Positions 23,420 through 32,226 of a DNA stretch of 64,000 nucleotides are shown here, piece after piece. The notes beneath the pieces are model-generated. The model was not told the DNA's origin, did not search any database, and saw nothing but the letters and a program-made list of their open reading frames with translations. Each line of letters begins with the position of its first letter. Position 1 is the stretch's first letter. The stretch comes from Kribbella steppae. GTDB taxonomy: Bacteria > Actinomycetota > Actinomycetes > Propionibacteriales > Kribbellaceae. Where the stretch lies: assembly GCF_004342025.1 (NCBI RefSeq), contig NZ_SLWN01000017.1:140059-204058 (forward strand), in the 5' to 3' direction. Both the position numbers and the translations under genes were made by a program.

Positions 23420-25723
23420 ATGTCCGCGCTGCTCGCACAAGCGGTGGATCTTTCGTCGAGCAACACCACTGTGGTGGTCGTCGTGGGAGTGATCGCGATC
23501 CTCGCGATCGCCATCGCGATGGTCTTCCGCGGCCAGGTGCTTGCCGCGAACGATGGTACCGAGAACATGAAGACGATCGCCGCGGCGGTCCAGGAAGGCG
23601 CATCGGCCTACCTGAACCGGCAGTTCCGCACGCTGTCGATCTTCGCTGTGGTCGCATTCCTGTTGCTGTTCCTGCTGCCGGTGCACAGTGACGGCGACAA
23701 CGAGACCACGCTGAAGATCTTCCGATCAGTCTTCTTCCTGGTCGGTGCGGGCTTCTCCGCCCTGATCGGCTACATGGGCATGTGGCTGGCGACGCGCGCC
23801 AACGTGCGGGTCGCCGCGGCCGCGCGCGACGAGGGCCGCGACCCGGCGATGCGGGTCGCGTTCCGCACCGGTGGCACCGTCGGCATGGCCACCGTGGGTC
23901 TGGGCCTGCTCGGCGCCTCGGTCGTCGTCCTGCTGTTCAAGGGTGACGCCCCGACCGTGCTCGAGGGCTTCGGTTTCGGTGCCGCCCTGCTCGCCATGTT
24001 CATGCGTGTCGGCGGCGGTATCTTCACCAAGGCCGCCGATGTCGGTGCCGACCTGGTCGGCAAGGTCGAGCAGAACATCCCCGAGGACGACCCGCGCAAC
24101 GCCGCCACCATCGCCGACAACGTCGGCGACAACGTGGGTGACTGCGCCGGTATGGCGGCCGACCTGTTCGAGTCGTACGCCGTGATGCTGGTGGCATCGC
24201 TGATCCTGGGCAAGGCCGCCTTCGGCGAGCAGGGCCTGATCTTCCCGCTGATCGTGCCGGCCATCGGCGCGATCACCGCGGTCATCGGCGTCTTCCTGAC
24301 CCGCCCGCGCACCGGCGAGAACGGCCTGCGCACGATCAACCGGGCGTTCTACATCTCCGCGGTCATCTCCGCGGTGCTCTGTACGGTGGCCGCGTTCGTC
24401 TACCTGCCGGGCAACTTCCGGGACCTGACCGGCGCCACCGAGGCGATCGCCGCCCACGACGGCGACCCGCGGCTGATCGCCACCGTGTCGGTGATCATCG
24501 GCATCGTGCTGGCCGCGATCATCCTGGCCCTGACCGGCTACTTCACCGGCACCGAGGACAAGCCGGTCAAGGACGTCGGCAAGACCTCGCTGACCGGTGC
24601 CGCGACCGTCATCCTGTCCGGTATCTCGGTCGGCTTCGAGTCCGCCGTCTACACCGCACTGGTGATCGCGGCCGCCGTGTACGGCGCCTTCCTGGTCGGC
24701 GGCTCGGGTGTCGTCGCACTGTTCGCGATCGCGCTGGCCGGTTGTGGTCTGCTCACCACCGTCGGCGTCATCGTCGCGATGGACACCTTCGGCCCGGTCT
24801 CCGACAACGCCCAGGGCATCGCCGAGATGTCCGGTGACGTGGACGGCGAGGCGGCCCAGATCCTGACCGAGCTGGACGCCGTCGGCAACACCACCAAGGC
24901 GATCACCAAGGGCATCGCGATCGCGACCGCCGTACTGGCCGCGACCGCGCTGTTCGGTTCCTACACGGACTCGATCTACGCGGTGCTGAACGACGCGGGC
25001 GACGCGGCGTTCAACGCGGACGCGCTGGTCTTCGACCCGTCCACCCTGGTCGGCATCATCATCGGTGCCGCCGTGGTGTTCATGTTCTCCGGTCTCGCGA
25101 TCAACGCCGTCGGCCGCGCCGCCGGTGCGGTCGTCTACGAGGTCCGTCGCCAGTTCCGCGACATCCCGGGGATCATGGAGGGCACCGGCAAGCCGGAGTA
25201 CGGCAAGGTCGTCGACATCTGCACCCGCGACTCGCTGCGTGAGCTGGCCACCCCGGGTCTGCTCGCGCTCACCGCGCCGATCGCCGTCGGCTTCGGCCTC
25301 GGTGCCTCGGCGCTGGCCGGCTACCTGGCCGGTGCGATCGCGTCCGGCACCCTGATGGCCGTCTTCCTGGCCAACTCCGGTGGCGCGTGGGACAACGCCA
25401 AGAAGCTGGTCGAGGACGGTAACCACGGTGGCAAGGGTTCGCCCGCGCACGAGGCCACCGTCATCGGTGACACCGTCGGTGACCCGTTCAAGGACACCGC
25501 CGGTCCGGCCATCAACCCGCTGATCAAGGTGATGAACCTGGTCTCGGTGCTGATCGCCCCGGCCGTCGTGGGGATGTCCTCGATCGGCGAGGACACCAAC
25601 ACCCCGCTGCGGATCGGTATCGCCCTCGTGGCGGTCGTGATCCTGGCCGTGGCCGTGATCATCTCCAAGCGTCGGGAGTCGGTCATCTCCGAAACCCCGG
25701 CCGAGGTGAACGCCGCCGCCTGA
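23420..25723 (+). CDS. hppA: membrane proton-pumping pyrophosphatase, K+-independent
   Basis: A 767-residue protein with about 16 membrane helices that couples pyrophosphate hydrolysis to proton export. The catalytic segment reads AADVGADLVGKVEQNIPEDD followed by NVGDNVGDCAGMAADLFES, with all acidic ligands. The determinant GNTTKAITKG has Lys where K+-dependent enzymes have Ala, so this should be the K+-independent H+ type. The start has an ideal GGAGG; an upstream in-frame extension is not supported. A strong terminator follows. Confidence 0.97.
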   Translation: MSALLAQAVDLSSSNTTVVVVVGVIAILAIAIAMVFRGQVLAANDGTENMKTIAAAVQEGASAYLNRQFRTLSIFAVVAFLLLFLLPVHSDGDNETTLKIFRSVFFLVGAGFSALIGYMGMWLATRANVRVAAAARDEGRDPAMRVAFRTGGTVGMATVGLGLLGASVVVLLFKGDAPTVLEGFGFGAALLAMFMRVGGGIFTKAADVGADLVGKVEQNIPEDDPRNAATIADNVGDNVGDCAGMAADLFESYAVMLVASLILGKAAFGEQGLIFPLIVPAIGAITAVIGVFLTRPRTGENGLRTINRAFYISAVISAVLCTVAAFVYLPGNFRDLTGATEAIAAHDGDPRLIATVSVIIGIVLAAIILALTGYFTGTEDKPVKDVGKTSLTGAATVILSGISVGFESAVYTALVIAAAVYGAFLVGGSGVVALFAIALAGCGLLTTVGVIVAMDTFGPVSDNAQGIAEMSGDVDGEAAQILTELDAVGNTTKAITKGIAIATAVLAATALFGSYTDSIYAVLNDAGDAAFNADALVFDPSTLVGIIIGAAVVFMFSGLAINAVGRAAGAVVYEVRRQFRDIPGIMEGTGKPEYGKVVDICTRDSLRELATPGLLALTAPIAVGFGLGASALAGYLAGAIASGTLMAVFLANSGGAWDNAKKLVEDGNHGGKGSPAHEATVIGDTVGDPFKDTAGPAINPLIKVMNLVSVLIAPAVVGMSSIGEDTNTPLRIGIALVAVVILAVAVIISKRRESVISETPAEVNAAA

Positions 25724-25738
25724 TCCAGGCAAGCAGCA

Positions 25739-25771
25739 GAAACGGCCCGCCGGTCATCCGGCGGGCCGTTT
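25739..25771 (+). terminator. intrinsic terminator of hppA
   Basis: AAACGGCCCGCCGG pairs perfectly with CCGGCGGGCCGTTT around a short loop, 16 bases after the hppA stop. Confidence 0.9.
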
Positions 25772-25887
25772 CGCATCCTCCGGCCGCCCCGCCCTGACGA
25801 ATGGACCCGGACAGTTCACCGTTCTACTGTCGTCTGTACGACGAATGCTTGAGGGTGACTGCCGGTCTGAGCGCAGGGGAGGTAGGG

Positions 25888-27141
25888 GTGCCTCGGCGAC
25901 AGGACAAGGGCTCTGCTCCTCCCCGACGGGTGGCGACGACCCGCTTGTCGGCATTTCTGCTGCTGGTCATGGCGGGAGTGCTGGGAGCGGCGCAGCCGGG
26001 GTACGCGACGACGACGCAACAAGATGTCGCCTACCTCAACGCTGCCCACCAGAGCAATCTGACGATCATTCAGGCCGCCCAGGCTGCTAAAACCAAGGGC
26101 CGGAGTTCGTGCGTGCGGCAGGTCGGCGCCCTGATGGAACGGGACCATCGCAGGCTGGCCGCGCAGGAGCTCGAGGCCGCGAGTCAACTGGGCGTCGGGC
26201 TGGTCACCATCCCTTCGCAGGCACAGCGTCAGCAGCTCGACGCCCTCGCCGCCAAGGCCGGGACCTCTGGGTACGACGCCGCCTGGCTGGCCTTGCAGCG
26301 GCAGGAGCACCAGCAGCTCCTGACCCTGATCGAAGGCGAGCTGGCGAAAGGCACCGAGCCTGCCGTCAAGTCGGTGGCCAAGGGCGCCCAGCCCGTGGTC
26401 CAGATGCATCTGGACATGGTGAAAGGCACCTGTCGGGTCGGAACCGGCTCCATCACGGTGCCCACCGGCGACGGTGGCCAGGTCGCCGACGCCCAGCGGA
26501 TCCGCTCGCGGACGGGATTGGTGCTGTTCGGCCTCGGAGTGATCCTCCTCGCCGGCAAGCACATCCGGGCGCGGCGGCGGCTCCTCGGCCTTGGTGCGCT
26601 GGGAATGGGGATCGCCCTCGTGTTCGGAGGGTCGCCCGGCGATACCGGAGAGGTTCCGCAAGCCGGCCGTTCCGTTGCGGAACGGGAAGCCGCCATTCCG
26701 CCGGTCCGGCTGGCGCTGCCCGGCGTCGTGGAAGCGCCGGTGCTGCCCGTCGCGACCGGCAGCGACAGGCGCCTGCAGATGCCGAAGTCGCCGGCCGAGG
26801 TGGGCTGGTGGGCGGCGGGTGCGGCGCCGGGCTCGGCCGGTGGAACCGTGCTGCTCGCCGGCCACGTGGACTCCGCCCGGTCCGCGCGCGGGGTGTTCGC
26901 CGCGCTGTCGCAAGTGCAGGTCGGCGCCAAAGTTGCGGTGACAGCCGGGGACGGAGACGTGCACTGGTACCGAATCGTGGCTCGCCGGACCTACCGGCAG
27001 GAAGCCTTACCCGCCGACCTGTTCCACGGTGCTGTGAAGCCTCGGTTGGCGCTGGTGACCTGCATCGGCTCGTACAACCACTCGGCGCACCGCTACAGCC
27101 ATAACCTGGTGCTCTACGGCGTCCCGGTGGCTCGCACCTGA
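25888..27141 (+). CDS. DUF4142 - class E/F-like sortase fusion
   Basis: The GTG at 25888, with GGGGAGG just upstream, gives 417 residues. Order: signal peptide (about 18-42, ending PGYA); DUF4142 four-helix region (about 45-190); a hydrophobic pair of helices (about 215-250); and a sortase domain (about 290-417). The sortase residues are present: His in LLAGHVDSARSARG, Cys in LALVTCIGSYNH and Arg in the following HRYSHN. DUF4142 proteins are usually separate ferritin-like exported proteins, so the fusion is unusual. The sortase half should face the cell surface and act as a transpeptidase. No LPxTG-type substrate gene is nearby. Confidence 0.85.
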   Translation: MPRRQDKGSAPPRRVATTRLSAFLLLVMAGVLGAAQPGYATTTQQDVAYLNAAHQSNLTIIQAAQAAKTKGRSSCVRQVGALMERDHRRLAAQELEAASQLGVGLVTIPSQAQRQQLDALAAKAGTSGYDAAWLALQRQEHQQLLTLIEGELAKGTEPAVKSVAKGAQPVVQMHLDMVKGTCRVGTGSITVPTGDGGQVADAQRIRSRTGLVLFGLGVILLAGKHIRARRRLLGLGALGMGIALVFGGSPGDTGEVPQAGRSVAEREAAIPPVRLALPGVVEAPVLPVATGSDRRLQMPKSPAEVGWWAAGAAPGSAGGTVLLAGHVDSARSARGVFAALSQVQVGAKVAVTAGDGDVHWYRIVARRTYRQEALPADLFHGAVKPRLALVTCIGSYNHSAHRYSHNLVLYGVPVART

Positions 27142-27464
27142 ATCGGCGGGCGGTTTCGCGTTAAACCGTACGTTGCCGCCATTCGGGGGTGACTTCCAGC
27201 TTCAAGCGTTTGTCCCGCGGTATGCCGAAGTACTGGTGGCCGTCGACTTTCGGCTGATGCGGACTCCTGCCCGGATAGGGGATCGTCGGGGTTGTGGTCA
27301 GGGCTTTAACCGATGGCAGCGCGATCGGCCCGGACGGCAGAATCAACCCAGGGGTGGACACACCGGATCCGCCCCGGGTCCGATGATCTGGCCCGGTCAG
27401 CCCTCGATACTGAATGCGACACCGCCCACGACCAATGGCGCGCCACCGAACGAGGAGTACGGCG
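27142..27464. other. intergenic region before the ABC-2 pair
   Basis: No gene is evident. Frames that cross it lack start signals and known motifs. A GAGGAG ribosome site precedes the ABC gene at its end. Confidence 0.4.
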
Positions 27465-28463
27465 ATGATCGAGGCAGAAAGCCTCACCAAGCGATACGGC
27501 GCAACCGTTGCCGTTGACAACCTGTCTTTCGAGGTGAAACCCGGCAAGGTGACCGGCTTCCTCGGCCCGAACGGGGCCGGCAAGTCCACCACCATGCGGA
27601 TGATCCTGGGCCTGGACACTCCGACCTCCGGCGACGTCCGGATCGACGGTCAGCACTACCGCGACCTGCGCCAGCCGCTGACCAAGATCGGTGCGCTGCT
27701 GGACGCCAAGTGGGTGCACCCGAACCGCTCGGCGCGGTCCCACCTGGCCTGGATGGCCGCGTCCAACAAGCTGCCGAAGTCGAGCGTCGACAAGGCGCTG
27801 GAGATGGTCGGCCTGACCTCGGTCGCGAACAAGCGGGCCGGTGCCTACTCGCTGGGTATGTCCCAGCGGCTCGGCATCGCGGGGGCGGTGCTCGGCGACC
27901 CGGAGATCCTGCTCTTCGACGAGCCGGTCAACGGCCTCGACCCCGAGGGCATCCTCTGGATCCGGAATTTCATGCACCGGCTGGCCGCCGAGGGCCGGAC
28001 GGTCCTGGTCTCCAGTCACCTGCTGTCCGAGATGGCGCAGACCGCCGAGGAGCTGATCGTCATCGGCCGTGGCCGGCTGATCGCGCAGAGCTCCACTCAG
28101 GAGTTCGTCGACCGGGCCAGCGGCACTACCGTCAAGGTGCGGACCCCGCAGCTGGATCAGTTGGCCGGCGTACTGCATCAACAGCAGTTGGTCACCCGGA
28201 TCGAGGACATCGAGAAGGAGGGCAAGGTGCTGTTCGTCGAGGGCGACCTGACCACAGACCAGATCGGTGAGGCGGCCGCCGCGCACGGCATCGTGCTGCA
28301 CGAGCTGACCCTGCAGCGCGGCTCGCTGGAGCAGGCGTTCATGCAGATGACCGGCGACTCGGTCCAGTACCACGCACACGACGAGCTCGCCCACGTCGGC
28401 GACGTGAACCTCACGCCGCCGACCGGCGTCGAGGTGGTCTCGGGTCCGAAGGAGGACAACTGA
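27465..28463 (+). CDS. ABC-2 type exporter ATP-binding protein
   Basis: A 332-residue ATPase starting MIEAESLTKRYG. Walker A is GPNGAGKST, the signature YSLGMSQRLG, and Walker B LLFDEPVNGLDPEG. The C-terminal part (about 230-332) is the accessory region seen in actinobacterial drug or lantibiotic-immunity type exporters. GAGGAG lies upstream of the ATG. It is followed after one base by the permease gene, which forms the membrane part. The substrate is unknown. Confidence 0.93.
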   Translation: MIEAESLTKRYGATVAVDNLSFEVKPGKVTGFLGPNGAGKSTTMRMILGLDTPTSGDVRIDGQHYRDLRQPLTKIGALLDAKWVHPNRSARSHLAWMAASNKLPKSSVDKALEMVGLTSVANKRAGAYSLGMSQRLGIAGAVLGDPEILLFDEPVNGLDPEGILWIRNFMHRLAAEGRTVLVSSHLLSEMAQTAEELIVIGRGRLIAQSSTQEFVDRASGTTVKVRTPQLDQLAGVLHQQQLVTRIEDIEKEGKVLFVEGDLTTDQIGEAAAAHGIVLHELTLQRGSLEQAFMQMTGDSVQYHAHDELAHVGDVNLTPPTGVEVVSGPKEDN

Positions 28464-28464
28464 C

Positions 28465-29229
28465 ATGTCGCTGATCCAAGTCGAGCGGATCAAGCTCTTC
28501 TCCACCCGGTCGCCGTGGTGGTGCATGATCATCGCGGCCGTGCTGTCCATCGGTCTGGCCGCGCTCGCGACAGGTTTCGCCACCGGTCCGCAGGAGGCTG
28601 AGGTGACGCCCGCGATGACGCAGTTCGGCGTCGGCCTCGGGCAGATGGTCATCATGGTGATGGCGGCCCTGGCGGTCACCACCGAGTACCGGTTCGGCAC
28701 CATCCGGACCAGCTTCCAGGCCGTCCCGCAGCGGGCCGCCCTGCTGCTGAACAAGACGATCGTGGTCGCCACCCTGGCCGCCGTGGTCGGTCTGGCCGCC
28801 TCGTGGGGTTCGTGGGCGATCGGCAACCTGCTGGCACCGACCGCGGACATGGCGATCAACACCTCCGCCGAGTGGCGGCTGATGTTCGGCCAGGCGTTCG
28901 TCTACGCGCTCTCGGCGATCTTCGCGATCGCGATCGGCATCCTGATCCGGCAGAGCGCCGGTGCGATCGCAATCCTGATCCTCTGGCCGCTGCTGGTGGA
29001 GAGCCTGCTGCCGCTGATCCCGAAGATCGGCGACGACCTGCAGAAGTGGACGCCGTTCACGAACGCGAACCAGTTCCTCAACGGCGAGCAGGACATGGGC
29101 CTGGCCGGTGCGGACGCGGCGGGTGCCTCCACCGCGCTGTCGCCGTGGTGGGCGCTGGCCTACTACGCGGCCTGGGCGATCGGCGTGCTGATCATCGCTC
29201 TGGTGACCGCAAGCAAGCGCGACGCCTGA
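28465..29229 (+). CDS. ABC-2 type exporter permease
   Basis: A 254-residue membrane protein with about six helices and the N-terminal segment VERIKLFSTRSPWW typical of permeases paired with BcrA/DrrA-like ATPases. It follows its ATPase by one base, so they form one operon. Possible roles are drug or peptide export or self-protection; no biosynthetic genes are adjacent. Confidence 0.9.
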   Translation: MSLIQVERIKLFSTRSPWWCMIIAAVLSIGLAALATGFATGPQEAEVTPAMTQFGVGLGQMVIMVMAALAVTTEYRFGTIRTSFQAVPQRAALLLNKTIVVATLAAVVGLAASWGSWAIGNLLAPTADMAINTSAEWRLMFGQAFVYALSAIFAIAIGILIRQSAGAIAILILWPLLVESLLPLIPKIGDDLQKWTPFTNANQFLNGEQDMGLAGADAAGASTALSPWWALAYYAAWAIGVLIIALVTASKRDA

Positions 29230-29306
29230 CAAGACGACCCCGGCCGAGGTTGAGGGGCCCTGGCCGGGGACGCGAGGCCCGGCCGGGCTGAGGGGTCCTG
29301 GCCGCT

Positions 29307-29350
29307 ACGGCCCGTGGAACATCCGGGAAACCGGGTGTACCACGGGCCGT
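29307..29350 (+). terminator. terminator-like inverted repeat after the ABC pair
   Basis: ACGGCCCGTGG (29307-29317) pairs perfectly with CCACGGGCCGT (29340-29350) around 22 bases. Before it the sequence TGAGGGG(C/T)CCTGGCCG occurs twice as a direct repeat. Confidence 0.65.
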
Positions 29351-29445
29351 TACCCGTTCCAGGCCCGGCTGCGGCCGGTCGTCGTACCCCGGTTACCGGT
29401 TCCGGAACCGGCCGGTAGGGCTGGCGGGTTGTGTGGGAAAGCGTT

Positions 29446-29451
29446 TAGCCT
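29446..29451 (+). promoter_or_regulatory. putative -10 hexamer for a leaderless DUF2785 transcript
   Basis: TAGCCT ends seven bases before the ATG at 29459, with no ribosome site between. Confidence 0.4.
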
Positions 29452-29458
29452 GCCGCGC

Positions 29459-30253
29459 ATGACCGACTGGGCGCGGGTGCGCGCCGACGGCTACGCCGTC
29501 CCGACCGATCGTCCGCTCACCGATCTCGTCGCCGAGTTGTCCGGCCTGCTGCGATCACCGGATCCAGTGACCCGCGACGCCCACGGGTACGCCGTGCTCG
29601 CCACCTGGATCGGCCGTGGTGTCCTGTCCGCCGACCAGCTCCGCGAGCTCGGCGACGAGATGGTCACCCGGTTCGCCGATCCGGAGATCCAGACCCGCAC
29701 GTTCGCGCCGCTGATCCTCGACTCGATCGTCTCGGCCGGCGTCTTCGAGCCGAGCTGGGTGCCGCCGTTCGAGCGCTGGTACGTCGCCGAGGAGGATCTG
29801 CGCGGGTACGACGCCAAACTCGGCTGGCTGCACGCGGTCGCGCACGGCGCCGACCTGCTCGGGACCCTCGGCCTGCATCCGGCGGTCGAGCCGGTGCAGA
29901 TGCTCCGGCTCGGTATCGGCCGGCTCCTGACGCCCACGTCGTACGTCCTGCGCGACCTGGAGGACGACCGCCTCGGCTATGCCCTGGCGGTCACCATGAC
30001 CCGCGCCGACCTCGCCGAGATCGACGCCGTCGACTGGCTCGACCCCGTCCTCCGCGCGTTGGCGACCCCGCCCGTCGAAGGCATCACCCCCGAGGTCACC
30101 AACACCCTTCGCACCCTGCGGGCCCTGTACCTCCTGGTCGACCACGGCACCCGGCTCCCCGGTGCCAACTTGCCGACCCGGATCCCGCACCGCGACCAGG
30201 TGAAGTCGAAACTCACCGAAGTCGTCCGCATCGTCACACCGCACTACCTGTGA
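29459..30253 (+). CDS. DUF2785 family protein
   Basis: A 264-residue soluble helical protein. The central block (YDAKLGWLHAVAHGADLLGTLG) with paired His, and the repeated helical pattern, match DUF2785, a HEAT-like family of unknown function. The ATG at 29459 is probably leaderless; an upstream in-frame start adds ten unconserved residues. Its stop overlaps the start of a broken HIT-family gene. Confidence 0.8.
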   Translation: MTDWARVRADGYAVPTDRPLTDLVAELSGLLRSPDPVTRDAHGYAVLATWIGRGVLSADQLRELGDEMVTRFADPEIQTRTFAPLILDSIVSAGVFEPSWVPPFERWYVAEEDLRGYDAKLGWLHAVAHGADLLGTLGLHPAVEPVQMLRLGIGRLLTPTSYVLRDLEDDRLGYALAVTMTRADLAEIDAVDWLDPVLRALATPPVEGITPEVTNTLRTLRALYLLVDHGTRLPGANLPTRIPHRDQVKSKLTEVVRIVTPHYL

Positions 30254-30419
30254 AGCCCGAATGGCCGGGCAACTGGGCCCGGCTGGTATCCGGTGAGGAC
30301 TGCGGCTTCTGCCTGGCATGGGCCAGGAGCGGAACCAGTACGGCGCGCGGATCTTCAACGGCAGGTACGTCGATGCCTACCTGCAGAGCGCGGACATGCG
30401 CGAGCGACTCACCGAGTGA
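30250..30419 (+). pseudogene. truncated, frameshifted HIT-family gene
   Basis: The GTG at 30250 begins KPEWPGNWARLVSGEDCGFC, the usual N-terminus of an actinobacterial HIT-domain protein with its CxxC-like cluster. The frame then fails. Two bases over, from 30318, the reading continues GQERNQYGARIFNGRYVDAY to a TGA at 30417-30419, again HIT-family sequence. The histidine triad itself is absent. The gene has thus suffered a frameshift and a 3' deletion. The overlap with the DUF2785 stop shows it was once coupled to it. Confidence 0.65.
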
Positions 30420-30795
30420 CGGATCTGGTGAGGTGCGGCAGGGCTGGGGCTGTTGGTAAGGCTAACCTGGCCCAATGAGCTGCCGGGATTGGTTGCCCTG
30501 GTCATGGATTCAGGACAGCCGACGATCGGCGGCCGGCGCATCCGACTTTCGGCTGGGGTTTCCCTGAACTGTCCCCGAGGGACGATGCGCCGCGGTCCAG
30601 GGCACGGTACAGGTGGGTTCCGGTGGAAGCCGAACCCTTGTCGTGGGATCGTCTGGGTGGCAATGCCGTGGCCCCCTCCCATGGTGGTGCCAACGCCACT
30701 ACCGCAGTAGTGCCAACACCATCGGACCTGGTCCCTGGCGACGTTAGTTTTTTGCTGACGAAAGCCGTTAGGGGCAGCAGTTTTAGAGAGGGCGC
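30420..30795. other. intergenic region upstream of the P450
   Basis: It holds no convincing gene. A possible iron-box sequence lies near its start and an AT-richer stretch (TTAGTTTTTTGCTGACG) about 50 bases before the P450. Short frames here lack known motifs. Confidence 0.4.
30452..30470. promoter_or_regulatory. candidate IdeR/DtxR iron box
   Basis: Over 19 bases the sequence matches the consensus TTAGGTTAGGCTAACCTAA at 14 positions, with the core AGGCTAACCT exact. It is 325 bp before the P450 start, and the TAACCT part could instead be a -10 element. Confidence 0.35.
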
Positions 30796-32109
30796 GTGGA
30801 AGTCATGGTTGCGACATACCTGAAGAGATGGGTCGGCAGCCGGATCTTGAACAGGACCACCCGCAAAGGTGGTCTCGACCTGTCGAAGATGCGGATCGTC
30901 CCACGTCAGGTCTCGATGCCGCTCCGCCGCGAGGGCGTGGACCCGGTCCCGGCGCTGGGACAGGTGCGCGAGGCCGAGCCGGTGCACAAGCTGGCTCATC
31001 TGTTCGGACTGAACGTGTGGATGGTGAGCGGCCACGCGGAGGCGAAGGCCGTGCTCGCCGACACGGCGAACTTCAGCAACGACATCCGGCCGCTGGTCGG
31101 CTCGGACCCGAACAAGCCGTCGGAGGGTATCGGCGGTCTGGGGTTCACCGATCCGCCGGACCACACCCGGCTGCGCAAGCTGCTGACGCCGGAGTTCACC
31201 AAGCGCCGGCTGGCCCGGCTGGAGCCGGTGATCGAGAAGATCGTCAACGACCAGCTGGACCTGATGGAGACCAAGGGCCCGGTCGTCGACATCGTCGCGG
31301 ACTTCGCCTTCAACGTGCCGTTCCTGCTGATCGCCGACCTGCTCGGCGTCGAGGAGTCCGATCGCGACCGGTTCCGGGCGCTCGGTCCGGCCCGGTTCGA
31401 TCTGTCCGGCGGCGGGATCGGGGTGTTCGGGTCGGCGAGCGAGTCCCGCGACTTCCTGTTCGAGATCGTCCGCAAGCAGCGCCGGCAGCCCGGGGACGGG
31501 CTGATCGGGTCGATCATCCGCGCGCAGGGTGACGAGATCGACGACATCGAGCTGGGTGGCCTGGCCGACGGGGTGTTCCTCGGCGGGTACGAGACGTCGG
31601 CGAGCATGCTCGCGCTCGGCACGCTGGTGCTGCTGCGCGACCCGGAGAACTTCGAGCGGATCCGGAACGAGCCGGGTGCGGTCGACACGATGGTCGAGGA
31701 GTTGCTGCGGTATCTGACCGTCGTACAGGTCGCGTTCCCGCGGTTCGCTCGGCACGACCTGGAGCTGTTCGGCCAGCAGGTCAAGAAGGGTGACCTGGTC
31801 GCGGTGTCGCTGTCCGGGGCCGACCGGGACAAGCAGGTGTTCGGCCTCGACGCCGAGGACTTCTACCCGAAGCGTGCGGCGCCCGCCGCCCACCTCGCCT
31901 TCGGCCACGGCATGCACCGCTGCGTCGGCGCCGAACTCGCCCGCATGGAGCTCCGCGCCGCCTTCACGGCTCTCGCGCACCGATTCCCCGACCTCGCGTT
32001 GGCAGTCCCGGAGGAGCAGCTCCGCTTCCGCGACTTCTCCATCGTGTACGGCGTCGAGACTCTCCCCGTCCAACTCCACGCCACCGCCGCCACCCAGGCC
32101 GCCGGCTGA
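30796..32109 (+). CDS. cytochrome P450
   Basis: A 437-residue heme monooxygenase, slightly long because of a basic N-terminal extension. The heme-binding loop FGHGMHRCVG has the axial Cys near residue 377. The I-helix reads GGYETSA, with Glu-Thr in place of the more common Asp-Thr. The K-helix ExxR is in EELLRY. The GTG at 30796 has GAGAGGG upstream; an ATG nine bases later is possible. No ferredoxin or reductase gene is adjacent, so electrons must come from elsewhere. The substrate is unknown. Confidence 0.93.
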   Translation: MEVMVATYLKRWVGSRILNRTTRKGGLDLSKMRIVPRQVSMPLRREGVDPVPALGQVREAEPVHKLAHLFGLNVWMVSGHAEAKAVLADTANFSNDIRPLVGSDPNKPSEGIGGLGFTDPPDHTRLRKLLTPEFTKRRLARLEPVIEKIVNDQLDLMETKGPVVDIVADFAFNVPFLLIADLLGVEESDRDRFRALGPARFDLSGGGIGVFGSASESRDFLFEIVRKQRRQPGDGLIGSIIRAQGDEIDDIELGGLADGVFLGGYETSASMLALGTLVLLRDPENFERIRNEPGAVDTMVEELLRYLTVVQVAFPRFARHDLELFGQQVKKGDLVAVSLSGADRDKQVFGLDAEDFYPKRAAPAAHLAFGHGMHRCVGAELARMELRAAFTALAHRFPDLALAVPEEQLRFRDFSIVYGVETLPVQLHATAATQAAG

Positions 32110-32136
32110 CTTGCAGCCGATCGAGCAGTACGTCGT

Positions 32137-32161
32137 CGGCCTGGCCGCAAACGCCAGGCCG
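32137..32161. terminator. hairpin between convergent P450 and LRR genes
   Basis: CGGCCTGGC (32137-32145) pairs perfectly with GCCAGGCCG (32153-32161) around 7 bases. Confidence 0.6.
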
Positions 32162-32226
32162 CCGGCGTCCTGCTCCGCGACGCCGAGTGCTCCTGGCCGA
32201 GCCGTCGTACAAGCCGTGAGTACGGC

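Noticed and set aside
23726..25732. A long minus-strand frame across hppA
   Set aside because: It is antisense to a gene with complete pyrophosphatase motifs and encodes low-complexity Arg/Gly/Asp sequence.
27161..27619. A 152-codon minus-strand frame before the ABC-2 pair
   Set aside because: It runs into the ABC ATPase gene in antisense and has no ribosome site or domain.
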